Both the position numbers and the translations under genes were made by a program. This document shows, one piece after another, positions 24,124 through 32,338 of a stretch of 59,578 bases of DNA. The DNA is from Betaproteobacteria bacterium. Lineage in GTDB: Bacteria; Pseudomonadota; Gammaproteobacteria; Burkholderiales; SG8-39. The stretch lies in the NCBI GenBank assembly GCA_029883975.1, contig JAOUIL010000010.1, positions 1 through 59,578 on the forward strand, given 5' to 3'. Within the stretch, counting starts at the first letter, position 1. The number at the start of each line of letters is the position of its first letter. The notes under the pieces are model-generated. The model worked only from the letters and a program-made list of their open reading frames with translations. It did not search any database and was not told the DNA's origin.

Positions 24124-25383
24124 CGAGCAGGCTGCGCTCGCGGCGGTGCATGCCGAGGTCGATCGCCGTCTTCAGCACGACGAACAGCACGAGCGCCGGC
24201 GCCTGCGCCTTCACGCCCTGCACCAGCAGGCCGCCGAGGATCACGAACAGGTGCACGACGACGATGCGGCCGTAGGGCCGCATCATGAGCCGTTGCAGGT
24301 TCACGCGCCGGTACTCCTCGCGCCCGAGATAGTTGCGCACGAACGAGTAGCCGTGGCTCGCGACGAGCGCGGCCACCGCCGCGAGCAATCCGGGCTCGCG
24401 CAGCATGTCCAGCACCACGCCGTCGATGTCGAGCTTCGCGCCGCCGGGGCCGATCACCGGGAATATCGCGGCGAGGAATACGCCGTGTCCCGCGCAAAGC
24501 CGCCGTAGTGCACGACGAAGAACGCGGCGAGGACGAGCTTGCCGGACAGGAAGCCGCCGCGCGCGCGCGCGGGCTGGGCGGCGAGGATGCGCAGCACGTT
24601 GAACAGGCCGATCACCAGGCTCTCGATCCAGTAGAGGATCACCACGTCGCCCACGCGCCAGTCCCAGGCGAGCACGCCGACGAGCGGCACGGCGTTGGCG
24701 AGGATGAGCAGCGGCGCCGCCACCGGCCGCGACTCCGCCTCGGGCTCGGGCGCGGGGGCGGCGCGCGGCACGGGCTCCGCGCGCGGTGGCAGCGGCGGCC
24801 GGCTCGGATCTGGCTGGCCGACCTCGACCGGATAGGTGCGGTCGAAATCCACCCCCGGCAGCGCCGCGCGCACGCGCAGCTTCCACACATAGGGCAGGCC
24901 CCGCTCCACCTCCGGCGCATCCGGCAGGCGCATGCGCACGAGCGGCCCGCCGCCGCCCGCCGGAATGTTGCGCTCCTCGCGCCAGCGCACGCGTTCGCGG
25001 CGCACCTCGCGGCCGCGGGAGTCCTTCTCGGTCGCCCACTCGCTGGCGCTCAGCTCGACGCGCAGCTCGCGCACCCCTTCCGCCGGCCACAGCAGGCGCG
25101 CCACCAGCTCGCCGCCGAGCACCGGCGCGCTCTCGAGACGCAGGGAGACCTCCCCGAACCTGAGGTACTCGAGCGTCTTCTGGAACGTGACCCAGACGTA
25201 GACCACGCCGAACAGCGCGAAGAAGCCGCCGATCAGCGTCGGGAAGATGTCGCGCGCGCGAAAGGCGAACACGTAGAAGATGGAGAAGGCAAGCGCGCAG
25301 TACACCAGGCAGAACATCCAGCTCTTGACCAGCAACCCGGGCGACTCCGCCGAGGCGATGCGCTGCAGGAAGCGCGCGCTCAC
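24101..25383 (-). pseudogene. frameshifted DUF6498-type membrane protein (single-base deletion near 24496-24498)
   Basis: The gene starts with GTG at 25383 (GTGA overlap with the epoxide-hydrolase stop). The first frame encodes two membrane helices, a soluble middle (DUF3592-like, with Pro/Glu-rich linker) and the start of a DUF6498 domain ending FVVHYGGF. It then runs into a stop at 24454. The same family continues in the next frame: GHGVFLAAIFPVIG, LVASHGYSFVRNYLG, RPYGRIVVVHLFVILGGLL, AIDLGMHRRE. One missing base in the AAA run at 24496-24498 (plus strand) would restore HYGGFCAGHGVF and a protein of 427 residues. Either an assembly indel or a real mutation. Confidence 0.8.
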
Positions 25384-26501
25384 GCGCGCAACCCGGCGAA
25401 GAAGGCGATCACGTCTTCGGCGAGCAGCGCCGGCTGCTCCAGCGCGGCGAAGTGACCGCCGCGCGGCATGTCCGTCCAGCGGCGCAGGTCCGCGTACATG
25501 GTTTCGGCCTGCGAGCGCGGCGGGCGCACGATTTCCTTCGGGAAGGCGGCGTAGCCCGTCGGCACGCGCACCTTCTCGCCCTCGGGAATCGGCCAAGGGC
25601 CGTGGCGGCGCGCATAGTAGGGCCAGAACGACGAGCCGATCGCGCCGGTGAACCAGTACAGGGACACGTTGGCGAGCAGCTCGTCGCGCGAGATCGCGTT
25701 CTCGATCGCGCCGCCGCAGTCGCTCCAGCCGCGGAACTTCTCCGCGATCCAGGCGGCGAGCCCGGCCGGGGAGTCGGTGAGCGCGAAGGCGAGCGTCTGC
25801 GGCTTGGTGCCCTGGATCCACTGGTAGCCCGTCTCCTCGCGCGCGAAATGCCGCAGGTCCTTCAGGTACGCGGCTTCCGCCTGCGTAGGCGCGGCGATCT
25901 TCGGCTCGCGCGGCAGCGCCAGCAGGTTGAGGTGGATGCCGACGAGGCGCTCCGGATAGCGGTGGCCGAGCACCGAGCTGATGAAGCCGCCCCAGTCTCC
26001 GCCCTGGGCGCCGAAGCGCGCATAGCCGAGCCAAGCCATGAGGTCCGCGAAGCAGGCGGCGATTTCCTGCGTGCCGAAGCGCGGCTGCCCGGGGGCGAAG
26101 GACAGTGTGTACCCCGGCAGCGAGGGCGCGACGACGTGAAAGTGCGGCGCGAGCAGCGGGATCAGCTTGTGGAACTCCAGGACCGAGCCGGGCCAGCCGT
26201 GCGACAGGAGCAGCGGCACGGCATCGGGGTTGGGCGAGCGCACATGGATGAAGTGCAGATCGATGCCGTGCAGCGCGACCTTGAACTGCGCAAAGGCGTT
26301 CAGCCGCGCCTCCCAGGCGCGCCAGTCGAAGGCATCGTGCCAGTACGCGCACAGCTCGCGCGCGTAAGCGACGCTGGTGCCCGTGGCCCAAGGAGCGATC
26401 GGCGGTTCGTCGGGCCAGCGCGTGCGCGCAAGGCGTTCTTTCAGCTCGGAAAGTGCGCCTTCCGGCACCGCGATTCGAAACGGCCGGAGGTCGGCGCGCA
26501 T
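25380..26501 (-). CDS. microsomal-type epoxide hydrolase (alpha/beta hydrolase)
   Basis: This 373-residue protein has the N-terminal EHN domain (LRPFRIAVPEGALSELKERLARTRWPDE) and an alpha/beta-hydrolase fold with oxyanion HGWPGSVLEF, the nucleophile Asp in GAQGGDWGG, and the catalytic His in RGGHFAALEQP near the C-terminus. The lid segment (WIQGTKPQTLAFALTDSPAGLAAWI) is typical. It opens epoxides to diols by a covalent alkyl-enzyme intermediate. ATG 26501 is chosen over an upstream codon at 26540, which would run into the divergent GDPD gene; MRADLRPF is the usual start region. Confidence 0.92.
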   Translation of the reverse strand: MRADLRPFRIAVPEGALSELKERLARTRWPDEPPIAPWATGTSVAYARELCAYWHDAFDWRAWEARLNAFAQFKVALHGIDLHFIHVRSPNPDAVPLLLSHGWPGSVLEFHKLIPLLAPHFHVVAPSLPGYTLSFAPGQPRFGTQEIAACFADLMAWLGYARFGAQGGDWGGFISSVLGHRYPERLVGIHLNLLALPREPKIAAPTQAEAAYLKDLRHFAREETGYQWIQGTKPQTLAFALTDSPAGLAAWIAEKFRGWSDCGGAIENAISRDELLANVSLYWFTGAIGSSFWPYYARRHGPWPIPEGEKVRVPTGYAAFPKEIVRPPRSQAETMYADLRRWTDMPRGGHFAALEQPALLAEDVIAFFAGLRA

Positions 26502-26521
26502 GGCTCGCGTAGTATCGGGCC

Positions 26522-27430
26522 ATGTCGCGTTGGTGGGCAATCGCCGCCCTGTTTATCCCGGTGTTCGCCGGCGCCTTCGACCTCCAGGGCCACCGCGGCG
26601 CGCGCGGCGTGGCGCCCGAGAACACGCTGCAGGGATTTGCCGCCGCGCTCGCCGCCGGCGTGGACACGCTCGAGCTGGACGTCGGCGTGACGCGCGACGG
26701 CGTGGTCGTCATCCACCACGACCGCCGGCTCAACCCGGACATCGCGCGCGGGCCCGACGGCCGCTGGATCGAGGCGCCGGGACCGCTGCTGCGCAGCCTC
26801 ACCTACGACGAGCTGCGGCGCTACGACGTGGGCCGCCTGCGCCCGGGCAGCACATACGCAGCCCTGTACCCCGAGCAGAAGCCCGCGGATGGCGCACGCA
26901 TTCCGCGCCTCGCGGAGCTGTTCGCGCTGGTGCGCAAGGCGGGCAACGCGCAAGTGCGCTTCAACATCGAGACCAAGATCTCGCCCGCCGCGCCCGAGGA
27001 GACCCTCGCGCCCGTGCCCTTCGCGCGCGCCGTGGTCAAGGGGATCCGCGCCGCCAGCGTCGCCGCACGCGCGAGCATCCAGTCCTTCGACTGGCGCACG
27101 CTGCAGGAGGTCGAGCGCATCGCGCCGGAGATCGCCACGGTGTACCTGACGGGCCGGCGCCGCGGCAAGGCCTCGCAGCCCGCGGCGGTGCATGCAGCCG
27201 GTGGGAAGACCTGGTCGCCCAACTTCGAGGAGCTGGACTCGGCCGCGCTCATCGAGGCGCGCAAGCTCGAGCTAAAGGTGGTTCCCTGGACCGTGAACGA
27301 GCCCGGCTACATCGAGCGCTTCCTCGACCTGGGCGTGGACGGCCTGATCACCGATTACCCGGAGCGCGTGCGCGCCGAGCTTGCGCGCCGCGGCCTGCCG
27401 CTGCCGGCGCCCACGCCGGTGGAGCGGTAG
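26522..27430 (+). CDS. glycerophosphodiester phosphodiesterase, exported
   Basis: A 302-residue protein with a signal peptide (WWAIAALFIPVFAGAFD) and the GDPD signature: QGHRGARGVAPENT (H24, R25, E33), ELDVGVTRDGVVVIHHD (E51, D53, H66), and later FNIETKIS and VPWTVNEPGYIERFLDLGVDGLITDYP. It hydrolyses glycerophosphodiesters to glycerol-3-phosphate and an alcohol in the periplasm. It is divergent from the epoxide hydrolase (20 nt between starts) and the rhomboid gene starts 2 nt after its stop. Confidence 0.94.
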   Translation: MSRWWAIAALFIPVFAGAFDLQGHRGARGVAPENTLQGFAAALAAGVDTLELDVGVTRDGVVVIHHDRRLNPDIARGPDGRWIEAPGPLLRSLTYDELRRYDVGRLRPGSTYAALYPEQKPADGARIPRLAELFALVRKAGNAQVRFNIETKISPAAPEETLAPVPFARAVVKGIRAASVAARASIQSFDWRTLQEVERIAPEIATVYLTGRRRGKASQPAAVHAAGGKTWSPNFEELDSAALIEARKLELKVVPWTVNEPGYIERFLDLGVDGLITDYPERVRAELARRGLPLPAPTPVER

Positions 27431-27432
27431 CG

Positions 27433-28020
27433 ATGCCGCCGGTGACCGGCGCGCTGCTCGGCGCCAACATCCTCGTGTTCGTGCTGCAGCTCGCCGGCGT
27501 GCCGCTGCTCGCGGAATTCGCCCTGTGGCCGCCCGCCAGCGGTCCGCGCAGCGGCCCGGGTTTCGAGCCCTGGCAGCTCGTCACCTACGCCTTCCTGCAC
27601 GGCAGCCTGCTGCATATCGGCTTCAACATGCTCGCGCTGTACACGTTCGGACGCGACGTGGAGCGCCTGTTCGGCTCGGCCTGGTACCTGCAGTACTACC
27701 TCGTCTGCGTGATCACCGCGGCGCTCTCGCACCTGGCGGTCACGAGCTGGATGGGCGCGCCCGCGTTTCCCACGGTCGGCGCCTCGGGCGGCGTCTACGG
27801 CCTGCTGCTCGCCTATGGCGTGTATTTCCCGCGCCGCACCGTGATCCTGCTCTTTCCGCCGATCCCGCTGCCGGCACGCGTGTTCGTCATGCTGTTCGCG
27901 GCGATCGAGCTGTACTTCGGGGTGACCGGCACCGCCTCCGGCATCGCGCATTTCGCGCACCTGGGCGGCATGCTTGGCGGCTGGCTGCTGCTGCGCACGC
28001 GGCGGCGGCGCAGAGGCTGA
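27433..28020 (+). CDS. rhomboid-family intramembrane serine protease
   Basis: This 195-residue membrane protein has about six helices and the rhomboid catalytic motifs: HGSLLHIGFNMLAL (H61 and N65), TVGASGGVYGLLL with the nucleophile S118, and IAHFAHLGGMLGGWLL with the catalytic His near 176. It cuts transmembrane proteins inside the membrane; substrates are unknown. It is two bases downstream of the GDPD stop, so probably co-transcribed. The C-terminus is a basic tail (RTRRRRRG). Confidence 0.93.
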   Translation: MPPVTGALLGANILVFVLQLAGVPLLAEFALWPPASGPRSGPGFEPWQLVTYAFLHGSLLHIGFNMLALYTFGRDVERLFGSAWYLQYYLVCVITAALSHLAVTSWMGAPAFPTVGASGGVYGLLLAYGVYFPRRTVILLFPPIPLPARVFVMLFAAIELYFGVTGTASGIAHFAHLGGMLGGWLLLRTRRRRRG

Positions 28021-28042
28021 GCTTGCTGTATAAGGTAGAGTG

Positions 28043-28399
28043 ATGGCCAAGCCCCGCAGAGACCTCCCGCAGCAAAGGCGCTTCATGGTCGGCGCCTACG
28101 AGATCGTCGCCCAACCCATTGCCGGCTCGGCGCAGATGCTGCGCTACACGGTGTTTCTCGGTCGCAAGCGCATCGGCGCCATGGCGAGCATGCCCACCGA
28201 ATCGGATTGCCGCTTCCTCGAGAAGCCGCCCGTCGTCCCGCCGGTAAAGCCGTTCCACCTGTTCTACCGCCCGGGCCGGCCGAAGAAGGGCACGCAGGCC
28301 GCGAGCGCAGCGGGCGGCGCGGAGCGTGGCCTTGGCGCGACGCTGGACGAGCTGTCGGGAGCCCTCCCGCTGCCGGCGCGCAGCACCACGCCCGACTAG
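28043..28399 (+). CDS. small hypothetical protein
   Basis: A 118-residue soluble protein. Visible features are a basic N-terminus (MAKPRRDLPQQRRF), a strand-rich middle (YEIVAQPIAG, LRYTVFLGRKRIGAMASMPTESDCRFLE), a proline stretch (PPVVPPVKPFHLFYRPGRPKKG) and a low-complexity Ala/Gly C-terminus. I do not recognise the family. Codon usage matches the neighbours, which supports that it is real. The ATG at 28043 follows a GTG at 28040, which may also be used. Confidence 0.6.
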   Translation: MAKPRRDLPQQRRFMVGAYEIVAQPIAGSAQMLRYTVFLGRKRIGAMASMPTESDCRFLEKPPVVPPVKPFHLFYRPGRPKKGTQAASAAGGAERGLGATLDELSGALPLPARSTTPD

Positions 28400-28494
28400 C
28401 AGGGGCAGCGCCAGAAACATTCTGTTGCAATTCGGGCGGGTTTTCGGGCGACTGCGCGCGGGTCCCGGGGCTATAAGGTGGGCGGAGGCAGCCC

Positions 28495-29694
28495 ATGCGC
28501 AAGCTCATCGTCCTGCTCGCAGCACTCGTCTTCGCCCTGCCCGCGGCCCGCGCGGAAGAGCGCGCGGCCTTCTCGCAGGCAGAGCTCGAGCAGATGCTCG
28601 CTCCGGTCGCGCTGTATCCGGATTCCCTGCTGTCCCAGGTGCTCATGGCCGCGACCTACCCGCTGGAAGTCGTGCAGGCGGCGCGCTGGTCGCGCGCCCA
28701 CCCCGGACTGCCCGGCGACGAAGCGGTGCGCGCCGCCGCGGACCGGGACTGGGACCCGAGCGTCAAGTCCCTGCTCGCCTTTCCCCAGCTCCTCGCCCGC
28801 ATGGACGAGAAGCTCGACTGGACCCGGCAGCTCGGCGAGGCGTTCCTCGCGCAGGAAGGCGAGGTCATGGACGCCGTGCAGCGCCTGCGGCAATCCGCGA
28901 AAGCCGGAGGTCATCTGCAGACCGACGAGCGCGTGCGCGTCGTGGAGGACGGGAGCACCGTGGTCATCGAGTACGCCGATCCGCGCGTCGTCTACGTGCC
29001 CTACTACGATCCCTGGGTGGTGTATGGCGGATGGTGGTGGCCGGCGTACCCGCCGGTCGTCTGGGCGCCATGGCCCGGCTACGCCGTGGTCCGGCCGGGC
29101 TTCTGGTGGGGTGTGGGCGTCGGGGTCACCACCGGATTCTTCTACGCCAGCGTGAACTGGCCGTACCGCCACGTCCACGTCGTGCATTCGCCGGGACAGT
29201 TCTACAAGCCGCGCAGCTACACGCAAGCGTACAAGCCGGTCCAGCTCGGCAAATGGCAGCACGACCCGGCGCACCGGCGCAACGTCGGCTATCGCCACCG
29301 GGAGGCGCAGAAGCGATTCGGCTATGTGCCGCGCCCGCCAGCCGCAGGGCATGTACCGAGTCGCCCGCAAGTCTCGGCACCCGCGCCGCGCAACGATCGC
29401 CCCGGCTCCGCCATGCCGCCTGCCCGGCGCGCGAGCGCGCCGCAGCGGGACGCTGGTTCGCAGCCGCAGCGTCGGCCGCCCGCCGCCGTCCCCTATGATC
29501 GCGGGCATGGACGCGATGCCCGGCCTGTGGATCGCGCTGACCGTGTGGGCCGCGTTCGCCCAGACGCTGCGCAATACCGCCCAGCGCAGCCTTACGGCTT
29601 CGCTCGGGACGCTGGGCGCCACGCTGGTGCGGTTCCTGTACGGCCTGCCTTTCGCGCTGGCATGGCTGGCGATCGTCCACGCATGGCGCGCTGA
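28495..29694 (+). CDS. DUF3300-type exported protein with long C-terminal overlap into eamA
   Basis: The 399-residue protein starts with a signal peptide (LIVLLAALVFALPAARAEE) and a DUF3300 domain: QMLAPVALYPDSLLSQVLMAATYPLEVVQAARW, ADRDWDPSVKSLLAFPQLLARMDEKLDWTRQLGEAFL. A tyrosine/tryptophan-rich segment (YVPYYDPWVVYGGWWWP) and a glycine-rich hydrophobic patch follow. The last 70 residues are a disordered Arg/Pro/Ala/Asp string read through the start of the EamA gene (29495 on), so the true stop may have been lost. Function of DUF3300 is unknown; localisation is periplasmic or outer membrane. Confidence 0.8.
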   Translation: MRKLIVLLAALVFALPAARAEERAAFSQAELEQMLAPVALYPDSLLSQVLMAATYPLEVVQAARWSRAHPGLPGDEAVRAAADRDWDPSVKSLLAFPQLLARMDEKLDWTRQLGEAFLAQEGEVMDAVQRLRQSAKAGGHLQTDERVRVVEDGSTVVIEYADPRVVYVPYYDPWVVYGGWWWPAYPPVVWAPWPGYAVVRPGFWWGVGVGVTTGFFYASVNWPYRHVHVVHSPGQFYKPRSYTQAYKPVQLGKWQHDPAHRRNVGYRHREAQKRFGYVPRPPAAGHVPSRPQVSAPAPRNDRPGSAMPPARRASAPQRDAGSQPQRRPPAAVPYDRGHGRDARPVDRADRVGRVRPDAAQYRPAQPYGFARDAGRHAGAVPVRPAFRAGMAGDRPRMAR

Positions 29695-30421
29695 GCCGCT
29701 GCCGGCGCCCAGCTGGGCGTTCCTCGGCTGGGTGACGCTCGGCGCGGTGGCGCAGATCGCCGCCACCGCGTTCCTGCTGGCTGCGATGGAGGCGCGCAGC
29801 TTCGCGCTCGGCGTGGCCTACTCCAAGACCGAGCTGCTGCAGATCGCGGTGTTCGGGCTTGCGTTCCTCGGCGATCCGCTGTCCCCGCCGGCGATGCTCG
29901 CGGTGGCCTGCGGCACGCTCGGCGTGCTGCTGCTCTCGCCCGCGGATCCGCAACGGCCCCTGGCGGCGCTGCTCACCGGGCTCGGCACGCGCCCCGCGCT
30001 GCTCGGGCTCGCCTCGGGCGCCGGATTCGCGTTCGCCGCCATCGGCTATCGCGGCGCGGCGCTCGCGCTGGAAGGCTCGTTCCTGATGGCGGCGGCGGCG
30101 TCGCTCGCCGCCGCGCAGCTCATCCAGACGCTGCTGCTCGGCGGCTGGCTGCTGTGGCGCGATGCGCGCGTGGTCGGGGCCACGTTCCGCCTGTGGCGGC
30201 CGTCGCTGTTCGCCGGCTTCATGGGCGCCGCCGCGTCGGCCGGCTGGTTCAGCGCCTTCGCGCTGCAGCCCGCGGCGCACGTGCGCACGCTCGGGCTGGT
30301 GGAGATGGTGTTCAGCTACGCCGTGTCGCGAAAGCTGTTTCGCGAGCGCATGACGCGCCTGGAGATGGCCGGCATGGCGTTCCTCGCCGCCGGCATCGCG
30401 GTCATCACGCTGGCGCGCTAG
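29495..30421 (+). CDS. EamA-family (DMT) membrane transporter
   Basis: A protein of about 308 residues with ten hydrophobic helices in two EamA repeats (LWIALTVWAAFAQTLRNTAQRSL, ALGVAYSKTELLQIAVFGLAFLG in the first; LLGLASGAGFAFAAIGYRGAALAL, VRTLGLVEMVFSYAVSRKLFRERM in the second). The family exports amino acids, nucleosides and other metabolites. In-frame ATGs at 29495, 29507 and 29516 are possible starts; none has a clear ribosome site, as the region is also read as the C-terminus of DUF3300. The 3' end overlaps the convergent diiron gene by 17 nt. Confidence 0.87.
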   Translation: MIAGMDAMPGLWIALTVWAAFAQTLRNTAQRSLTASLGTLGATLVRFLYGLPFALAWLAIVHAWRAEPLPAPSWAFLGWVTLGAVAQIAATAFLLAAMEARSFALGVAYSKTELLQIAVFGLAFLGDPLSPPAMLAVACGTLGVLLLSPADPQRPLAALLTGLGTRPALLGLASGAGFAFAAIGYRGAALALEGSFLMAAAASLAAAQLIQTLLLGGWLLWRDARVVGATFRLWRPSLFAGFMGAAASAGWFSAFALQPAAHVRTLGLVEMVFSYAVSRKLFRERMTRLEMAGMAFLAAGIAVITLAR

Positions 30422-31469
30422 CGCGCGCGGCGAGCAGCCTGTCGAACTCGGCGGCGACGTTCGCGTCGTTGTCGAGCATCTCCTGGGCGTTGCGCTCGCC
30501 GTAGTGCAGCACGCCCATGTCGGCGTACGCGGCCTGCACGCGCTCGCTCCACAGGCCGATGTCCTTCACCGTGGGCACGATGCGGCTGAACAGGCGCTTG
30601 CGGAAGCGGATCTGCCCCTCGGAGGCCGCGTGCGCCGCCATGGCGTCCTTCGGGTCGATGCCGATCGCCTCCCACATCTCGGCGGAGTTCAGCCGGTCGC
30701 GCAGGAAGTACGAGCCCTCGATGACGAACTCCTCGCGCTCGCGCCGCTCGGACTCGGTGAGCTGCGGGTAGTAGTCGCGCAGCGCGAGGCGCCCGAAGGC
30801 CACGTGGCGCGCCTCGTCCTGCATGACGTAGGCGTTGACCGCCTGGCAGAGCGCGTTCTTGGCGTAGTCGCGGATCCTCTGGAACGCGGCGAGCGCCAGC
30901 CCCTCGATCAGCACCTGCATGCCGAGGTAGGTGAAATCCCAGCGCTTGTCGGTCAGCGCCTGCTCGAGCAGGCGCTGCAGCGGCGGCGAGATCGGGTAGG
31001 CAAAGCGGAACTTGTCCTTCAGCAGCCGCCGGTAGGCTTCGACGTGGCGCGCCTCGTCCATCACCTGCGTGGCGGCGTAGAACTTGGATTCCAGCGTCGG
31101 CACGTCCTGCACGATGCGCGCCGCGCACACCAGCGCGCCCTGCTCGCCGTGCAGGAACTGCGACAGGTTGTGCACCTGGCTGTGGTAGCGCAGGTCCGAC
31201 TTGTGCCGATCGGAGAGCCGCTCATAGAGCGGCGTGCCGTACAGCGGCATCATCTCCTCGACGATCTGCATCGGGTCGTCGGGATCGACCTCGAGCGACC
31301 AGTCGATGCGCTTTTCCGCGTCCCATTGCTGCTGCTTGCCCTTGGCGTACAGGCGCAGCAGCTCTTCGCTCTGCGTATCGTAGTTCCAGGTGAACGCCGT
31401 TTCCGAGGCGCCCTGGAACTTCCAGTGAGTCTGCTCGACGGGCAGCACGTACTTGAACACCGCGGTCAT
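30405..31469 (-). CDS. ferritin-like diiron oxygenase/RNR-R2-type protein
   Basis: The 354-residue helical protein has the ferritin-superfamily diiron pattern: HGEQGALVCAARIVQDVPTLESKFYAATQVMDEARHVEAYRRLL in the first half and LIEGLALAAFQRIRDYAKN followed by VMQDEARHVAFGRLAL in the second (two EARH motifs and the preceding Glu residues). That is the AurF/R2-like-oxidase layout, so it probably activates O2. The substrate is unknown. A 9-nt gap to the enoyl-CoA hydratase gene upstream indicates one operon, so it may act on a CoA thioester or aromatic acid; that is inference. Confidence 0.85.
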   Translation of the reverse strand: MTAVFKYVLPVEQTHWKFQGASETAFTWNYDTQSEELLRLYAKGKQQQWDAEKRIDWSLEVDPDDPMQIVEEMMPLYGTPLYERLSDRHKSDLRYHSQVHNLSQFLHGEQGALVCAARIVQDVPTLESKFYAATQVMDEARHVEAYRRLLKDKFRFAYPISPPLQRLLEQALTDKRWDFTYLGMQVLIEGLALAAFQRIRDYAKNALCQAVNAYVMQDEARHVAFGRLALRDYYPQLTESERREREEFVIEGSYFLRDRLNSAEMWEAIGIDPKDAMAAHAASEGQIRFRKRLFSRIVPTVKDIGLWSERVQAAYADMGVLHYGERNAQEMLDNDANVAAEFDRLLAARASAPA

Positions 31470-31478
31470 CGTCGCTCC

Positions 31479-32270
31479 CTACTCGCCCTTCCAGGCGGGC
31501 GCGCGCTTGCTGAGGAACGCCTCCATGCCTTCGCGGAAGTCCCGGCTCATGTAGCACTTCAGGATCAGGTCGTCGCCGGCGCCGGGTGGCAGGGCCGGCC
31601 GCAGTCGCAGCAGCGCTTCCTTGGCGGCCTGCAGCGTGAGCGGCGCGTGGCTCGCCACCAGCGCCGTCACTTCCTCGGCGCGCGCGAGGACCTGGGCATC
31701 GTCCACGACCTCGGTGACCAGGCCGATGGCGAGCGCTTCCTCGGCCTCGATCAGCCGGGCGCGGAAGATCATGTCCTTGACCCGCGCCGGGCCGACGAGC
31801 GCGGCGAGCCGCGCATAGTTGCCGCCGGACAGCGTGTTGCCGAGCGTGCGCGCGACCGGAAAGCCCATGCGCAGCGTCCTGGAGGCGATGCGCAGGTCGC
31901 AGCACACCGCGATGCCTGCGCCACCGCCGGTGCACGCGCCGCGCAGGGCCGCCACCGTGGGTACCCGGCAACGCTCCAGCGCCCCGAGCACCCGGTCGAT
32001 GCGCGCCTCATAGTCCAGCGCGTCCTGGGGCTTGTCGAAGGCGCGGAACTGGGAGATGTCGGTGCCCGCGGCGAACGCCTTTTCCCCGGCGCCCGTGAGC
32101 AGCATCGCCTTGATGGAGCGGTCCCGGTTGGCGATCTCGCAGACTTCGGCCAGCCGGTCGTACATGGCGAAGGTGAGGGCGTTGCGCGCCTGCGGGCGGT
32201 TGAACGTCACCCGGGCGATCCCGTCGCGCACTTCGTACAGCAGGTCCTGTCCGGCGTCGTTCGCGCCCAT
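31479..32270 (-). CDS. enoyl-CoA hydratase/isomerase family protein
   Basis: A 263-residue crotonase. It has the oxyanion-hole segments GAGEKAFAAGTDISQF and LRGACTGGGAGIAVCCDLRIAS, with the FPVARTLGNTLSGG segment at the usual second catalytic position; the usual catalytic Glu pair is not obvious, so activity may differ from hydration. ATG 32270 is chosen over an upstream GTG because a GGGAGAG ribosome site lies just before it. It is the first gene of an operon with the diiron protein, and is divergent from the Tct transporter genes with 68 nt between the starts. Confidence 0.88.
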   Translation of the reverse strand: MGANDAGQDLLYEVRDGIARVTFNRPQARNALTFAMYDRLAEVCEIANRDRSIKAMLLTGAGEKAFAAGTDISQFRAFDKPQDALDYEARIDRVLGALERCRVPTVAALRGACTGGGAGIAVCCDLRIASRTLRMGFPVARTLGNTLSGGNYARLAALVGPARVKDMIFRARLIEAEEALAIGLVTEVVDDAQVLARAEEVTALVASHAPLTLQAAKEALLRLRPALPPGAGDDLILKCYMSRDFREGMEAFLSKRAPAWKGE

Positions 32271-32338
32271 GCGACTCTCCCGTTCCACCTTTTCCGTTGG
32301 CAGTTATGGGAGACTATCGTACGAGGAGGAGGACTACC

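Noticed and set aside
24454-25383. Possibility that the DUF6498 break is programmed frameshifting
   Set aside because: No slippery heptamer or downstream pseudoknot-like structure is evident at the AAA run; a one-base indel explains it better.
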